Counted from the stretch's first letter, positions 1 to 10,131 are shown. The stretch is DNA of 64,000 bases from Rhodococcoides fascians A44A (GCF_000760735.1 NZ_JMEX01000008.1:2268877-2332876), one strand, 5' to 3'. Notes: generated by a model from the letters alone, not told the origin. Program-made: numbers and translations.

Positions 1-2128
1 CCCTGCGGAGCCACGAGGGTGACCACCAGGCGGCGTGGCCGCTCAGCCGCAACAGGACCGGGAGCAGGATCAGCCTGATCAAGAACGCGTCCAGCAGAAC
101 CGCGACCCCGAGGATGATGCCCATCTCCTTCGGTGGGAGTGGATCGGAGAGCGCGAAGGTGAAGAATACTGCGACCATGACCGCGGCGGCGGCGAATATG
201 ACACGTCCGGAGTGAGCGAGACCGTCGACCTGGGCCTTCTTCGGGTCGCCGGAACGTTCGTAATGCTCCTTGGCGGTAGCGAGCAGGAACACGGTGTAGT
301 CCATGGCGATGGCGAAGATCATCGCGAAGAAGAACACAGGTCCCCAGCCGTCGAGAAAGCCCTGCGGCGTGAAACCGAGTAGCGACGCGCCGTGCCCGTC
401 CTGGAATATCGACTTCGCGACGCCGAATGCCGCAGCGGTCGAGAGAAGGCTGACTCCGGTGCCGAGGATCGCGATCAGTGGTGCCTGCAAAGCAACGAGC
501 AGCAGGAGGAAGCCGAGCACGAGGATGATCCCGATGACGAGCGGGAGGTAGGTGTTCAGGGCCTGTTGTAGGTCCAGGTTCTCCGCCGGTGCGCCGCCGA
601 CGAGCGCGGAGTCCGGCAGCTGTGCGCGGAGGTCGCCGAGGATCGTGCCCATGGCAGCGTCGGAGGGGTCCACGTCGGGAAGAGCTTGGAGTAGTGCGTA
701 ATCGGAGTCGTCCGCTGCGAGCTGAGGTGGAGTGACCATCGAGATCCCGTCCACCTCGCTCGCTGTGGTCGCCGTCGTGGCTGCGTCGGTGGTCGGGACG
801 ACGATCTGCAGTGCACCGGGTGCGCCGTTGCCGAACTGCGCTTGCACCAGTTCGTACCCTTGCCTGACCGGTGCGTCTTCGGGGACGACAGCGATCGACG
901 GCATCGCGACCTTCAGTCCCAGCACCGGCAGTGCGAGGGCAACAAGGATGCCGACGGAGACGAGTGCGAAGGGCCAGGGGTGTTTGTGGAGCAGTTCGCC
1001 CCATGCAGCGAATTTCGGGGAGCGATGGTGTTGACGCTTGGCAAACGGCAACGAGGCGGAGTTGACCTTGGTGCCGAGCGCGCCCAGTGTGGCGGGCAGC
1101 AGTGTCATGGTCGCGACCAGGACGAAGCCGACGGCGAGCATGATTCCCACGGCCATGGTGCGGACGGCCGGCGCGGGAACGAGCAACACTGCCGAGAGGC
1201 TGACCAGCACGGTCAGTCCGGAGAGGACCACTGCTTTGCCTGCGGTGTCCATGGTCTCGGCGACCGCGGCGCGTGGATCGCCCGCACGTAGAGCGTCGCG
1301 GAAACGGGCGACGATGAACAGGGCGTAGTCGATACCGAGTGCGAGGGCGAACATCATCGCGAAGTTCATCGCCCACACCGAAATGGGCGTCACCTCGTTG
1401 AGGAGCACCAATCCGCCTGCGGAGGCGACGAGACCGGCGACGGTGAGCAGCAGTGGCAAACCTGCGGCGACGAGCGAGCCGAAGGCGAGCACCATGATCG
1501 CCAATGTGACCGGCCACGAGAACAATTCGGCTTGAATCATCGCATCGTGGTTGGCTTTGTTGAAGTCCGACCAGAGCGCCGAGGATCCGGTGGGGTAGAC
1601 CTCGATACCGTCCCCGGACAGTGCAGTGAGCTGCATTTTGACGTCGTCGACGGCTTTCACCATATCGTCGGTGCTTGCGTTGGCGCCGGCGATGAGTATC
1701 GCGGTGTGCCCGTCGGGGCTGATGGTCATCCCCGGCTGTGGGGCGATGACGTCGCCGAAGCGGGTGTCGCCGTCGAACACAGCCGCAACGTCGGTGAGTG
1801 TCTGCTGCACCGCGGGGTCATCGATGGCTGCGGTGTCGGAGTGAACGACGACCTGGACCGCGGCGGAGGAGTTTCCGCCGAAATGGTGCTGGGCGAGTTC
1901 GCGGACCTGAACCGACTCGGACCCGTTGGCCTGCCAACCGGCACCTGCGAGCGACGAAAAGACGGACGGCGCTGCAGAACCCAGTGCGACGAGCGCGATG
2001 AGCCAGATCCCGAACACCCATCGGCGGCGTGCAACCATGACACTTCCGAGGCGACCGAGCGCACCGAGGGTGCGGGCTCGATCAGGGGCGACGCGGCTGG
2101 GCGCCGGCGCGGTGTCGAACTCGGCCAT
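1..2128 (-). CDS. MMPL family RND transporter, 3' end cut by window edge
   Basis: Inner-membrane RND-type exporter of the MmpL/YdfJ class, which moves lipids or lipophilic compounds using proton motive force. The reading frame stays open from an ATG at 2128, preceded by AGGAG 6 nt upstream, down to base 1, so about 709 residues are visible and the C-terminus is missing. Both halves show the family layout: an N-terminal helix, an extracytoplasmic loop, then a helix bundle. The proton-relay signatures are visible as GIDYALFIVARF in the first half and AMDYTVFLLATAKEH in the second. It stands alone on this strand. A G-tract operator lies about 110-140 nt upstream and may make it a stress- or metal-induced gene. 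The substrate cannot be read from the sequence. Confidence 0.93.
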   Translation of the reverse strand, partial: MAEFDTAPAPSRVAPDRARTLGALGRLGSVMVARRRWVFGIWLIALVALGSAAPSVFSSLAGAGWQANGSESVQVRELAQHHFGGNSSAAVQVVVHSDTAAIDDPAVQQTLTDVAAVFDGDTRFGDVIAPQPGMTISPDGHTAILIAGANASTDDMVKAVDDVKMQLTALSGDGIEVYPTGSSALWSDFNKANHDAMIQAELFSWPVTLAIMVLAFGSLVAAGLPLLLTVAGLVASAGGLVLLNEVTPISVWAMNFAMMFALALGIDYALFIVARFRDALRAGDPRAAVAETMDTAGKAVVLSGLTVLVSLSAVLLVPAPAVRTMAVGIMLAVGFVLVATMTLLPATLGALGTKVNSASLPFAKRQHHRSPKFAAWGELLHKHPWPFALVSVGILVALALPVLGLKVAMPSIAVVPEDAPVRQGYELVQAQFGNGAPGALQIVVPTTDAATTATTASEVDGISMVTPPQLAADDSDYALLQALPDVDPSDAAMGTILGDLRAQLPDSALVGGAPAENLDLQQALNTYLPLVIGIILVLGFLLLLVALQAPLIAILGTGVSLLSTAAAFGVAKSIFQDGHGASLLGFTPQGFLDGWGPVFFFAMIFAIAMDYTVFLLATAKEHYERSGDPKKAQVDGLAHSGRVIFAAAAVMVAVFFTFALSDPLPPKEMGIILGVAVLLDAFLIRLILLPVLLRLSGHAAWWSPSWLRR

Positions 2129-2235
2129 GATTTCTCCTGATACGGGTGGGGGTATACACATGGGCCCACTTGTCTCTCGGGTGGGTGAGCCGCGAGGGTT
2201 GGGGCGACATGCTCTGCCGGTGCTCACTGTGACAC

Positions 2236-2270
2236 ATACCTAGGGGGGTATGCAAGTACCCCGGGGGGTA
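2236..2270. promoter_or_regulatory. Candidate CsoR/RcnR-family operator upstream of MMPL gene
   Basis: Two G-tract elements lie side by side. TACCCCGGGGGGTA at 2257-2270 is an inverted repeat (TACCCC, 2-nt spacer, GGGGTA), and ATACCTAGGGGGGTAT at 2236-2251 is a degenerate version. Operators of the CsoR/RcnR/FrmR regulators have this TACCCC(n)GGGGTA form. The pair sits about 110-140 nt before the MMPL start. No CsoR-like gene is in the window. Binding is inferred. Confidence 0.5.
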
Positions 2271-2317
2271 TCCAAGTCTTCGGGTCGGTCGACCCCCGTC
2301 ATGCGACGAGGAATCGG

Positions 2318-3688
<1,371 letters not shown>

Positions 3689-3833
3689 CGATGTGTCCGT
3701 CCGATCCGAGTGTGCGATTACGTCGAACCATATCGTCGTGTGTCCTGCCCGCACGCGGTGACCGGTGGCCGCGCAGGGCATGATGATGGCCGGGTGGGGT
3801 GGAATTGTCGTGTTGGGACGAGGAGGCGCGCAG

Positions 3834-5099
3834 TTGAACCACCGCCACGAGACGGCTGCGGCGTCACCCCTCACGGTGGACATCGGTTCGGTGTATCAGC
3901 CGATCGTCGAGCTCGACGGCAACGGCATCGTCGGGTTCGAGGCGCTCACCCGCGTCGGCCCCAGTAGTCCGTGGTCGACGACACCCGACTTGCTGATGGC
4001 AGCGGAATCGCACGACGTGCTCGTCGACTTCGATTGGCGATGCCGGTTGACGGCCCTGCGCGGTGCACTCGATGCAGGCCTGCCCGACGGCGTGATGTTG
4101 TTCGTGAACGCCGAGCCCGTCGCGCTCGAGACTCCGCCGCCTCGTCGGTCGTCGACGGTTCTGGCGCAGGCCCGCGGGTTGTCGATCGTCATCGAGATCA
4201 CCGAGCGGAACCTGCTCCGTGATCCTGCTCGTCTGCTCCGGGCCGTCGAACATGCGCGGCACCTGGGCTGGCGCGTCGCCGTCGACGACGTGGGCGCGGA
4301 CTCGTCGAGCTTGGCGTTGCTGCCGTTCCTGCGACCGGACGTGATCAAGCTCGACATGGGGCTCGTGCAGAGCAGGCCCACCGCACACACCGCGGCGGTG
4401 GTGTCGGCGGTGGCCGCGGAAGCGGATCGGACCGGCGCGCGGATCGTCGCGGAAGGCATCGAGACGGAAGAGCACCTGCGGACGGCGCTGGACATGGGTG
4501 CAGGCTGGGGGCAGGGCTATCTGTTCGGTCCGCCCGCGCCGCTTCCGGCGTTCGGCAGTGGGGCACCTCGGGTGGTCCCGGAGGCGCACGACGTCGCCGT
4601 CACCGTTCGCGCCCCGGCGGCCGTGACGCCGTACGGAGTCGTCAGTGCGGCGACGCGGCCGCGGCGTGCGGACGAAGCTCTGATCGGCGCACTCGGATCG
4701 GGCCTGCTGCTCAGTGCGATGACGGCGGGGCCGTCGACGATCGTTCTCGTGACGACAGGATCATCGCTGTCCCTCAGCCGCGTTCACGCTGCCGCCGTGA
4801 ACGACGTTGCCGCACAAAGCGCTTTGACGGCCGTCTTCGGCACACGCGATCCTGAATCGGTTCGTCCAGACACGAGCGATGCACACCATCGCTATCGTGA
4901 AGTAGCCGTCGGACCCAACGAGCCACTGGCCGAGGAACATTCGATCGTCGTCGTGTCGCCCGTGCTGACCGTCGCGCTCGTCGCCCTGCGCATCGGCGTA
5001 GGACCTGGCGGCACCACCATGTACGACTACCGACTCACCCACGCCCGAGACGTGGTCCTCGACGCCGCCACCACCCTGCTCCAGCGAATCGGTTCCTAG
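3834..5099 (+). CDS. EAL-domain cyclic-di-GMP phosphodiesterase with C-terminal DICT-like sensory region
   Basis: Predicted cytoplasmic c-di-GMP phosphodiesterase of 421 residues. The EAL domain covers about residues 15-250 and keeps the metal and catalytic residues: EAL (36-38), FVNAEP, EITER, the DDVGAD loop, VIKLDM, AEGIE and GQGYLF. The C-terminal third, from about residue 270, with the VVVSPVLTVALVALR strand, resembles the DICT sensory domain that accompanies EAL and GGDEF domains in actinobacteria; that assignment is by eye. The TTG at 3834 is preferred because GAGGAGG lies 7 nt before it; an in-frame start at 3765 would sit closer to the divergent kinase promoter. The pairing with a kinase suggests a signalling locus. 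Confidence 0.85.
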   Translation: MNHRHETAAASPLTVDIGSVYQPIVELDGNGIVGFEALTRVGPSSPWSTTPDLLMAAESHDVLVDFDWRCRLTALRGALDAGLPDGVMLFVNAEPVALETPPPRRSSTVLAQARGLSIVIEITERNLLRDPARLLRAVEHARHLGWRVAVDDVGADSSSLALLPFLRPDVIKLDMGLVQSRPTAHTAAVVSAVAAEADRTGARIVAEGIETEEHLRTALDMGAGWGQGYLFGPPAPLPAFGSGAPRVVPEAHDVAVTVRAPAAVTPYGVVSAATRPRRADEALIGALGSGLLLSAMTAGPSTIVLVTTGSSLSLSRVHAAAVNDVAAQSALTAVFGTRDPESVRPDTSDAHHRYREVAVGPNEPLAEEHSIVVVSPVLTVALVALRIGVGPGGTTMYDYRLTHARDVVLDAATTLLQRIGS

Positions 5100-5118
5100 G
5101 CAATCCGCACATACCGTG

Positions 5119-5586
5119 TCAGCTGGGCAAATAGCCCAGCAGCTCAGTGAGAATCGGGCGGTGACCTTTGAGCAGTTTGGCTTCGGCGTCGTCGGAGGTG
5201 AACCATTCGTGCTTGTCGATTTCAGGGAATCTCTTGAAGTTTCCCGATCCCTTCGGCCATTCCATCTCGAAGGTGTTGCTTTGCGCGCCGGCGGCGTCGA
5301 GGTCACCTTCGACGCCGAAGGCTGTCACGATTTTTCCGCTGGGCTGCTTGACGGGTGTGAGCTGTATCGGGTCCGTGCCCGCCGGCACCGGTGAGCCGGT
5401 TTCCTCGAGGAATTCGCGCTGAGCTGCGGCCCAGGGATCTTCGTCGTCCTCGTACTCACCCTTGATGATCGACCAGGCGCCGGCGTCCTTCCTCGCCCAG
5501 AACGGCCCTCCCGGGTGACCGAGGAGGACTTCGACCTCACCGTTCACCGTTCTGTACAGAATGATTCCAGCGCTCAGCTTGGCCAT
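5119..5586 (-). CDS. NUDIX hydrolase
   Basis: Protein of 155 residues that hydrolyses a nucleoside diphosphate linked to another moiety. The NUDIX box (G-x5-E-x7-REFLEETG) is complete, beginning at GEYEDD and ending at REFLEETGS, so the metal-binding glutamates are present. The ATG at 5586 follows GAGGAG by about 9 nt and begins MAKLSAGIILYR, the usual first beta strand; a longer in-frame reading upstream overlaps whiB and is unlikely. It lies just downstream of the WhiB gene on the same strand. Small NUDIX proteins with this AGIILYR start are often annotated as general DNA-mismatch-repair or housecleaning enzymes; the substrate is unknown. Confidence 0.9.
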   Translation of the reverse strand: MAKLSAGIILYRTVNGEVEVLLGHPGGPFWARKDAGAWSIIKGEYEDDEDPWAAAQREFLEETGSPVPAGTDPIQLTPVKQPSGKIVTAFGVEGDLDAAGAQSNTFEMEWPKGSGNFKRFPEIDKHEWFTSDDAEAKLLKGHRPILTELLGYLPS

Positions 5587-5617
5587 GGTGTTGTTCTCCT
5601 CGGGTGAAACGACTCCT

Positions 5618-5914
5618 CTATCCTGCCGGAGAAGACGCACATGTGGGATGCCCTCGCGTGCGACAGTCCGCCTGCCTCGTGCGTTCGACTTCGGTCGTCC
5701 CACCCCAAATCCCGTGAGCCTCGGACTGTGCAAGAGCGTAGCGTCGACACCTCTCGATCACCGGGCATCCGTCGCAGAGGCGCTTCGCTTGGCTTTCCCG
5801 GCGGATTCGGTCGGCTCGCGACTCGTGTTCGACGCCGAAGAAGAGGTAGCCGAACCCGCGGCATCGAGCGTGTCGGCGCCAGTGCCGATCGACGGATGGT
5901 CTGGTGTGGATCAT
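5618..5914 (-). CDS. WhiB family iron-sulfur transcriptional regulator
   Basis: Actinobacteria-specific WhiB-like regulator of 98 residues that binds a 4Fe-4S cluster and usually works with the principal sigma factor. The four cysteines are visible: one in ARCRG near residue 18 and three in LCDGCPVIERC. The beta-turn GIWGG follows, then a basic tail. The ATG at 5914 is preceded by GAGGAG; a longer frame would run into the hairpin upstream. The gene is separated from the operon above by a strong terminator at 5941-5970, so it has its own promoter there. Which of the WhiB paralogs it is cannot be decided from the sequence alone. Confidence 0.93.
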   Translation of the reverse strand: MIHTRPSVDRHWRRHARCRGFGYLFFGVEHESRADRIRRESQAKRLCDGCPVIERCRRYALAQSEAHGIWGGTTEVERTRQADCRTRGHPTCASSPAG

Positions 5915-5940
5915 CGCTGGCTCCTCGAAAAGAACGGTGG

Positions 5941-5970
5941 CCGTGGTGACCATCGTGATGGTCACCACGG
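5941..5970 (-). terminator. Rho-independent-type terminator of the 10.0-6.0 kb operon
   Basis: A perfect 14-bp inverted repeat (CCGTGGTGACCATC and its complement) with a 2-nt centre lies 25 nt past the MFS stop. On the minus strand it is followed by GTTCTTTTC. It separates the catabolic operon from whiB. Confidence 0.8.
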
Positions 5971-5995
5971 CTCGCGTGCTGCTGATGGCTGCTGG

Positions 5996-7321
5996 TCAGT
6001 CCGTGGTCGTGATGACCTTTCCGCGAGTTTCCGGGACCAGGAGGCATCCGAGCATCCCGACAAGCGCACCCGCGACTCCGAATCCCATTGCCTTGTGGAT
6101 GTTCCCGTCTGCGAGCATCAGTGCGAACAGAGGGAACAGCCCCGATCCGATTCCGCGGGCGACGTAGTACGTCGCACCGGAGCCGAAAGCGCGGTAGCGG
6201 GTGGGGTAGAACTCGGAGATCCACGTACCGATCACCCCGAACCCGGCATATCCGATTGCGGTGCCGGCCAGGGCGATCGTTGCCGCCGATACGATCGATC
6301 CTGACCCAGCGGCCGTCTCGGTGTCCGATCCGATCCACAGAAACAAGCCGAAGCCGACGACGCCGACTGCGCACGACCAGAAGGTGGAACCGCGTCGACC
6401 GATCGCGTCGGACACCGCGCCGAAGGTGATGTACGAGGCTATGCCGAGGACGGTTCCGACGGTGAGAACCACGGTCGCCCATCCGAGCGACAAGCCGGCG
6501 TACTCGCGAAGGTAGGTCGGACCGAAAGTGATGTAGCAGTAGCTGGCCGCGAAAATTCCGGTTGTGGCGATGGTGAGGAAGATGCCGCCGACTATCGTTC
6601 GCTTCCGCTCCTGTGCGCTCACGGGTTCGTGAGCGGCGTCGTCGACGGTGGGCTGCGACGTGCCGTCTCGAGCTGCACGCCACACCTTGGATTCAGGCAG
6701 CATCTTGAAGGCGACGAGTCCCACCGCGACACTCATCGCGCCGATGACGACGAATCCGGTGCGCCAGCCGGAGTCCGAACCGAGAGTTGTGATGGTGGAG
6801 AACAGGATTGCCTGCGTGATCAATGTGCCGCAGATGAACATTCCCTGCAGAACGCTTCCCATGAGGCCGCGGTTCTTCGTTTTCCAGGTCTCGGTGAACA
6901 TCGCGAAGATGACGCCGAAGGCACCTCCCATGGCAACCCCGGCAAGAACTCTGGTGACGGTGAACGCCTCGAAGCTGTTCAGGAATGCGCCGACCACCGC
7001 GAGTACTCCGTAGATCGAGGTGAACGCGACATACGTCGGGCGCCGGCCCCATCGGTCGGCGATCCAGCCGAACAGGAAGCCGCCGGCGATCGAGGCGATC
7101 GACTGCATCGTGATGACACCGACGACTGCCTGCGTCGAGACGGCGAACGAATCGGACAGGTCGCGGAGGGGATAACTCAGCAGGTTCAGTTCCATGCTCT
7201 CGATCAGCGCGCCGACGATAGCGAAAGTCAGCACCACCTTGCGTTCCCTGGGTGAGTACGCGTTCTCGGCGTTCAGCTGCTTGGAGGCGGATGAAACTCT
7301 AGAGGCGTCCGGGGCACTCAC
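5996..7321 (-). CDS. MFS transporter, aromatic-acid:H+ symporter-like
   Basis: Twelve-helix major facilitator permease of 441 residues. The loop 2-3 signature FGWIADRWGRRPTY and the matching DAIGRRGS motif in the second half are present. The ESMELNLLSYPL start and general layout resemble the AAHS and sugar/aromatic acid porters. The GTG at 7321 overlaps the TGA of the hydrolase upstream as GTGA, with AGGTG as ribosome site, so the two are translationally coupled. Being last in an operon with a fumarylacetoacetate hydrolase family enzyme, it probably imports the organic acid that the operon degrades. Confidence 0.9.
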   Translation of the reverse strand: MSAPDASRVSSASKQLNAENAYSPRERKVVLTFAIVGALIESMELNLLSYPLRDLSDSFAVSTQAVVGVITMQSIASIAGGFLFGWIADRWGRRPTYVAFTSIYGVLAVVGAFLNSFEAFTVTRVLAGVAMGGAFGVIFAMFTETWKTKNRGLMGSVLQGMFICGTLITQAILFSTITTLGSDSGWRTGFVVIGAMSVAVGLVAFKMLPESKVWRAARDGTSQPTVDDAAHEPVSAQERKRTIVGGIFLTIATTGIFAASYCYITFGPTYLREYAGLSLGWATVVLTVGTVLGIASYITFGAVSDAIGRRGSTFWSCAVGVVGFGLFLWIGSDTETAAGSGSIVSAATIALAGTAIGYAGFGVIGTWISEFYPTRYRAFGSGATYYVARGIGSGLFPLFALMLADGNIHKAMGFGVAGALVGMLGCLLVPETRGKVITTTD

Positions 7322-8205
7322 AATGCACCTACGTCCACGGCGGGGCGGGATGTCGCTCGTTGCGGCGCAGTGACCTTGTTCGTCATCGTTCCGATTCCGC
7401 TGATCTCGCTGGTGATGATGTCTCCGTCCGCCAGGTACCTCTGCGGGGTCCGGCCCAACCCGACGCCCGCGGGGGTTCCGGTGAAGATCAGGTCCCCTGG
7501 AAAGAGTGTCACCTTCGCGGAGATGTATTCGATCAGCTCGGCGACCGAGAACACCAGATCCGAGGAGGTGCCGTCCTGCATCAGTTCGTCGCCGATCCAG
7601 CACTTCAGGGTCAGTTCGTTCGGGTCGTCGAATTCGTCGGGTGTCACGAGTGCCGGGCCGATCGGCGCGAAATTGGCAAACGATTTCCCGAAGCTGAATT
7701 GTGCTGTCTTACCCTGCAGCTGAACGTCTCGATCCGACACGTCCTGTCCAACAGTGAGCCCTGCGACGTGACTCCAGGCGTCGCTCCCGGATACGTTCGA
7801 AGCTTCTCGTCCGATGACGACGACGAGCTCGACCTCCCAGTCGACACTCGGGCCGGAGAGTTCGACGACTGCGTCGGGCCCGGCGATGGAGGACGGGAAC
7901 TTGGTGAAGATCAACGGAACCTCGGGCAAGGGTGAACCGGCTTCGCGTGCATGATCGACGTAGTTGAGCCCTATGCCGAAGATCTGCCGAGGTCGCGGGC
8001 TGATCGGCCCGACCGTCGCGATCGAGTGCTCTCGGTGACCAGGAGCATCGGATTCGCACGTTCGACTCCAGTCGACGAATTCGTCCCACCGGTCGTAGAT
8101 TGCCTCGATGCGATGGTCGAACAGACCGTCGCTCGCGCGGGCGACATCGATTGCGCCGTGTCGGGTCAGCATCGTCAGCCGGCCATCGTGATTAGCGATT
8201 CGCAT
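7318..8205 (-). CDS. Fumarylacetoacetate hydrolase family protein
   Basis: Cytoplasmic metal-dependent enzyme of 295 residues from the FAH superfamily, which cleaves or decarboxylates beta-diketo acids in aromatic and related catabolism. Visible family features are FGIGLNYVDHA, IFTKFPSS, the metal-binding glutamates in DWEVELVVVIG, GKSFANFAPIGPALV and the C-terminal FTGTPAGVGLGR. The ATG at 8205 has AGGACTG upstream and lies 4 nt after the stop of the preceding gene. The GxxLxGxxxxF region is replaced by family-typical variants, so the enzyme could be a hydrolase, an isomerase or a decarboxylase. Its neighbours suggest a dedicated degradative pathway. Confidence 0.93.
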   Translation of the reverse strand: MRIANHDGRLTMLTRHGAIDVARASDGLFDHRIEAIYDRWDEFVDWSRTCESDAPGHREHSIATVGPISPRPRQIFGIGLNYVDHAREAGSPLPEVPLIFTKFPSSIAGPDAVVELSGPSVDWEVELVVVIGREASNVSGSDAWSHVAGLTVGQDVSDRDVQLQGKTAQFSFGKSFANFAPIGPALVTPDEFDDPNELTLKCWIGDELMQDGTSSDLVFSVAELIEYISAKVTLFPGDLIFTGTPAGVGLGRTPQRYLADGDIITSEISGIGTMTNKVTAPQRATSRPAVDVGAL

Positions 8206-8209
8206 CTTT

Positions 8210-8953
8210 TCAGTCCTGTTCTGCGTGGGAGGTCTGGTCGGACACCAGCCGGTACATCGACCAGCGAACAGAAGCACCGATCTGTTCGACTGCGGTGCAG
8301 AGGCTCTGCGTCCGTGGTGGATTCACGGAACCGTGTAGATCCACTACGAGAAACAGCGAACCCGGGCCGTCCTCGGCCGAACCGGTCAGCCCGGCCGTCC
8401 GACCCTCGGCAGTGTTGTTCTTCGCCGATGTGGCACGGTCGTCGGACTCGTACAAGGCAACACCCTCCGCGCTTCCGTCGGCGATCACTGCGTGGGCGAC
8501 CTTGGACAGGTGCTCGATCAAGGCGTCGAGGTGCTCGCGGTGAGAGGTGATCCGTGCAAGAGCGATGGTGCCGGTCCGGCCCGTTCCTGCTCGAAGGATC
8601 AGACTTCCCACCGTGCGCTCGTTTTCGCGGAACAGGCCGACGCTCGTGGTCGTACGGGGAGTGGGCGAGTCGAGTGCGGCGAGGTACTCGTCGCTGGTGA
8701 GTGTGTCGGTCGAGTCCGTCTCGTAGATCGAGAAGTACTCGACGCGGTCCGCCCCGCGATCCGGATGTTCGACGAATCGACGTGCGTTTCGAAAGCCGCC
8801 TACCGCCAGACGTTCGGGGAAGTGTTCTCTCGAGTACCAGTCGTCGAACTCGGTTACGTCCTCGCGATCGACTGCGATGACGTTCATCAAGGAACCCTCT
8901 CTCACCTCGGTGTCCGGTCGGTTCTGGCTGTTGGTGCGGGCGAACGTCGTCAT
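8210..8953 (-). CDS. Conserved hypothetical protein with two alpha-beta barrel-like halves
   Basis: Protein of 247 residues with no recognised catalytic motif. The segment DVTEFDDWYSREHFPERL near the N-terminus matches the DWYxxEHxPE pattern of small dimeric alpha-beta barrel (ferredoxin-like, EthD-type) proteins. A second, weaker half begins near ALARITSHREH. The ATG at 8953 overlaps the stop of the dehydrogenase as TGATG, so translation is coupled; an internal ATG at MNVIAVDRED is the alternative start. Such proteins often accompany degradative operons and may be monooxygenase-like or lyase-like, but nothing here fixes a function. Confidence 0.75.
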   Translation of the reverse strand: MTTFARTNSQNRPDTEVREGSLMNVIAVDREDVTEFDDWYSREHFPERLAVGGFRNARRFVEHPDRGADRVEYFSIYETDSTDTLTSDEYLAALDSPTPRTTTSVGLFRENERTVGSLILRAGTGRTGTIALARITSHREHLDALIEHLSKVAHAVIADGSAEGVALYESDDRATSAKNNTAEGRTAGLTGSAEDGPGSLFLVVDLHGSVNPPRTQSLCTAVEQIGASVRWSMYRLVSDQTSHAEQD

Positions 8954-10008
8954 CAGAACTTGCCCTGACGCTGTTGGAACTTCGTGGGCTTGCCGAGCGT
9001 CTCGCCTTCGGCCGCCACCCACGCCGCGACGGAGTCGATCATGGTGGACAGTGTCGTCGACGGGAAGCCGAACTCCGACTGGGCGGAAGAACCGTCCATC
9101 ACGTACGAGGTGCCGGTTTCGGTGCCCGTGAAGCGGGGTTCTTTGCCCAGGATCCGGCCGAATTTGTGAGCGAGCCATCTGATCGACACGATCTCGGGTC
9201 CTGTGATGTTGAGACGACGCGGTGGCGAGGTGGCCAAGGTGAGGGATCGGATGGCGTAATCAGCAACGTCTCGCTGCCAGATGACGCTTGCGTGGCCCAT
9301 CTCCAACGGAATTTCGATGCCGTCCTGCACTGCTTGCGCGATCTCCTGCAGGACGCCGTAGCGAGTCTCGATCGAGTAACCCAGCCGAAAGATCAGCAGT
9401 GGTGTGCCGAACTTCAGCGAGTGATGCTCGAAGACTCGTTCGCGCCCGACGCATGACGCTGCGTACTCCCCGATCGGGCCCACAGGGTCGATCTCACGTG
9501 AACCGCCGGTGGCGACGTCGGCCAGGGGGTATGCGACGAGCGTCGAGAACGCGACGATGCGGCTGTCGCGGAACCTGTTCGCTACCCGTCCTGGAAGGTA
9601 GGAATTCATGGCCCAGGTGAAGGACTCGTTGCCGGTGGTTCCGAACTTGTTGCCGGCCATGAAGATGACGTTCGACGCGGACGGCAGCGCCGCGAGTTGG
9701 TCGTCATCGGTGAGATCAGCGGCCACGCATTCGACCCCGTTCTGTTCCAGGAATGCGCGGCTGTGTGGGTCGCTGAAGCGCGCGACACCGTAGATCTTCT
9801 TGTCGACGCCTGCCGCTTCCGCCGCCCTCTTGGCCATCACCGCGACGCTGGGTCCGACCTTGCCGCCGACTCCCAGGACGGCAATGTCACCCGTGATCGA
9901 TGGCATCGCGTCGATCAGGCCCTGCGTTGGTTCGGCAAGCGCGTTCTCGATGGCGTCGACGCCGTCGTAAGTCGTCCGAGGTCGCGGTGTGTCGTGCACG
10001 ATGCTCAC
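8953..10008 (-). CDS. NAD(P)-dependent epimerase/dehydratase family protein
   Basis: Extended short-chain dehydrogenase-like protein of 351 residues and first gene of a four-gene operon. A Rossmann strand and nucleotide loop appear as IAVLGVGGKVG near residue 43, and the GEYAASCVGRERVFE segment sits where the Y-x3-K motif of epimerases would be; the lysine is replaced by a glycine, so classical SDR catalysis is doubtful. The GTG at 10008 follows AAAGGA. Upstream lies a 120-bp divergent promoter region with a perfect 19-bp palindrome, so transcription is probably controlled by the PucR-type regulator next door. Confidence 0.85.
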   Translation of the reverse strand: MSIVHDTPRPRTTYDGVDAIENALAEPTQGLIDAMPSITGDIAVLGVGGKVGPSVAVMAKRAAEAAGVDKKIYGVARFSDPHSRAFLEQNGVECVAADLTDDDQLAALPSASNVIFMAGNKFGTTGNESFTWAMNSYLPGRVANRFRDSRIVAFSTLVAYPLADVATGGSREIDPVGPIGEYAASCVGRERVFEHHSLKFGTPLLIFRLGYSIETRYGVLQEIAQAVQDGIEIPLEMGHASVIWQRDVADYAIRSLTLATSPPRRLNITGPEIVSIRWLAHKFGRILGKEPRFTGTETGTSYVMDGSSAQSEFGFPSTTLSTMIDSVAAWVAAEGETLGKPTKFQQRQGKF

Positions 10009-10101
10009 TGAGTTTTCCTTTCGTTGTGACGTACGACATACATGTTGTTACACATCGACGCGGCGCAAAACCAGGCGATTCCCTAGTCGTATGGCTAGAG
10101 G

Positions 10102-10120
10102 ACTGTGGGAATCCCACAGT
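10102..10120. promoter_or_regulatory. Perfect 19-bp palindrome, candidate operator between operon and PucR regulator
   Basis: ACTGTGGGA-A-TCCCACAGT is a perfect dyad with a single central base. It lies in the divergent intergenic region, 12 nt before the chosen regulator start, and is the obvious candidate operator for the PucR-family protein. Confidence 0.7.
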
Positions 10121-10131
10121 ATGGTGGTGTT

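Noticed and set aside
2141-2154. Third G-tract (TACGGGTGGGGGTA) near the MMPL start as a CsoR site
   Set aside because: Not a dyad: both halves are G-rich, so it lacks the symmetry of the sites at 2236-2270.
3765-3833. N-terminal extension of the EAL protein
   Set aside because: No ribosome site before 3765, while a TTG with GAGGAGG is available at 3834 and the EAL fold starts soon after.
5574-6683. 369-residue minus-strand frame over WhiB and MFS
   Set aside because: Low-complexity Arg/His content and crosses the terminator at 5941-5970; shadow of the real frames.
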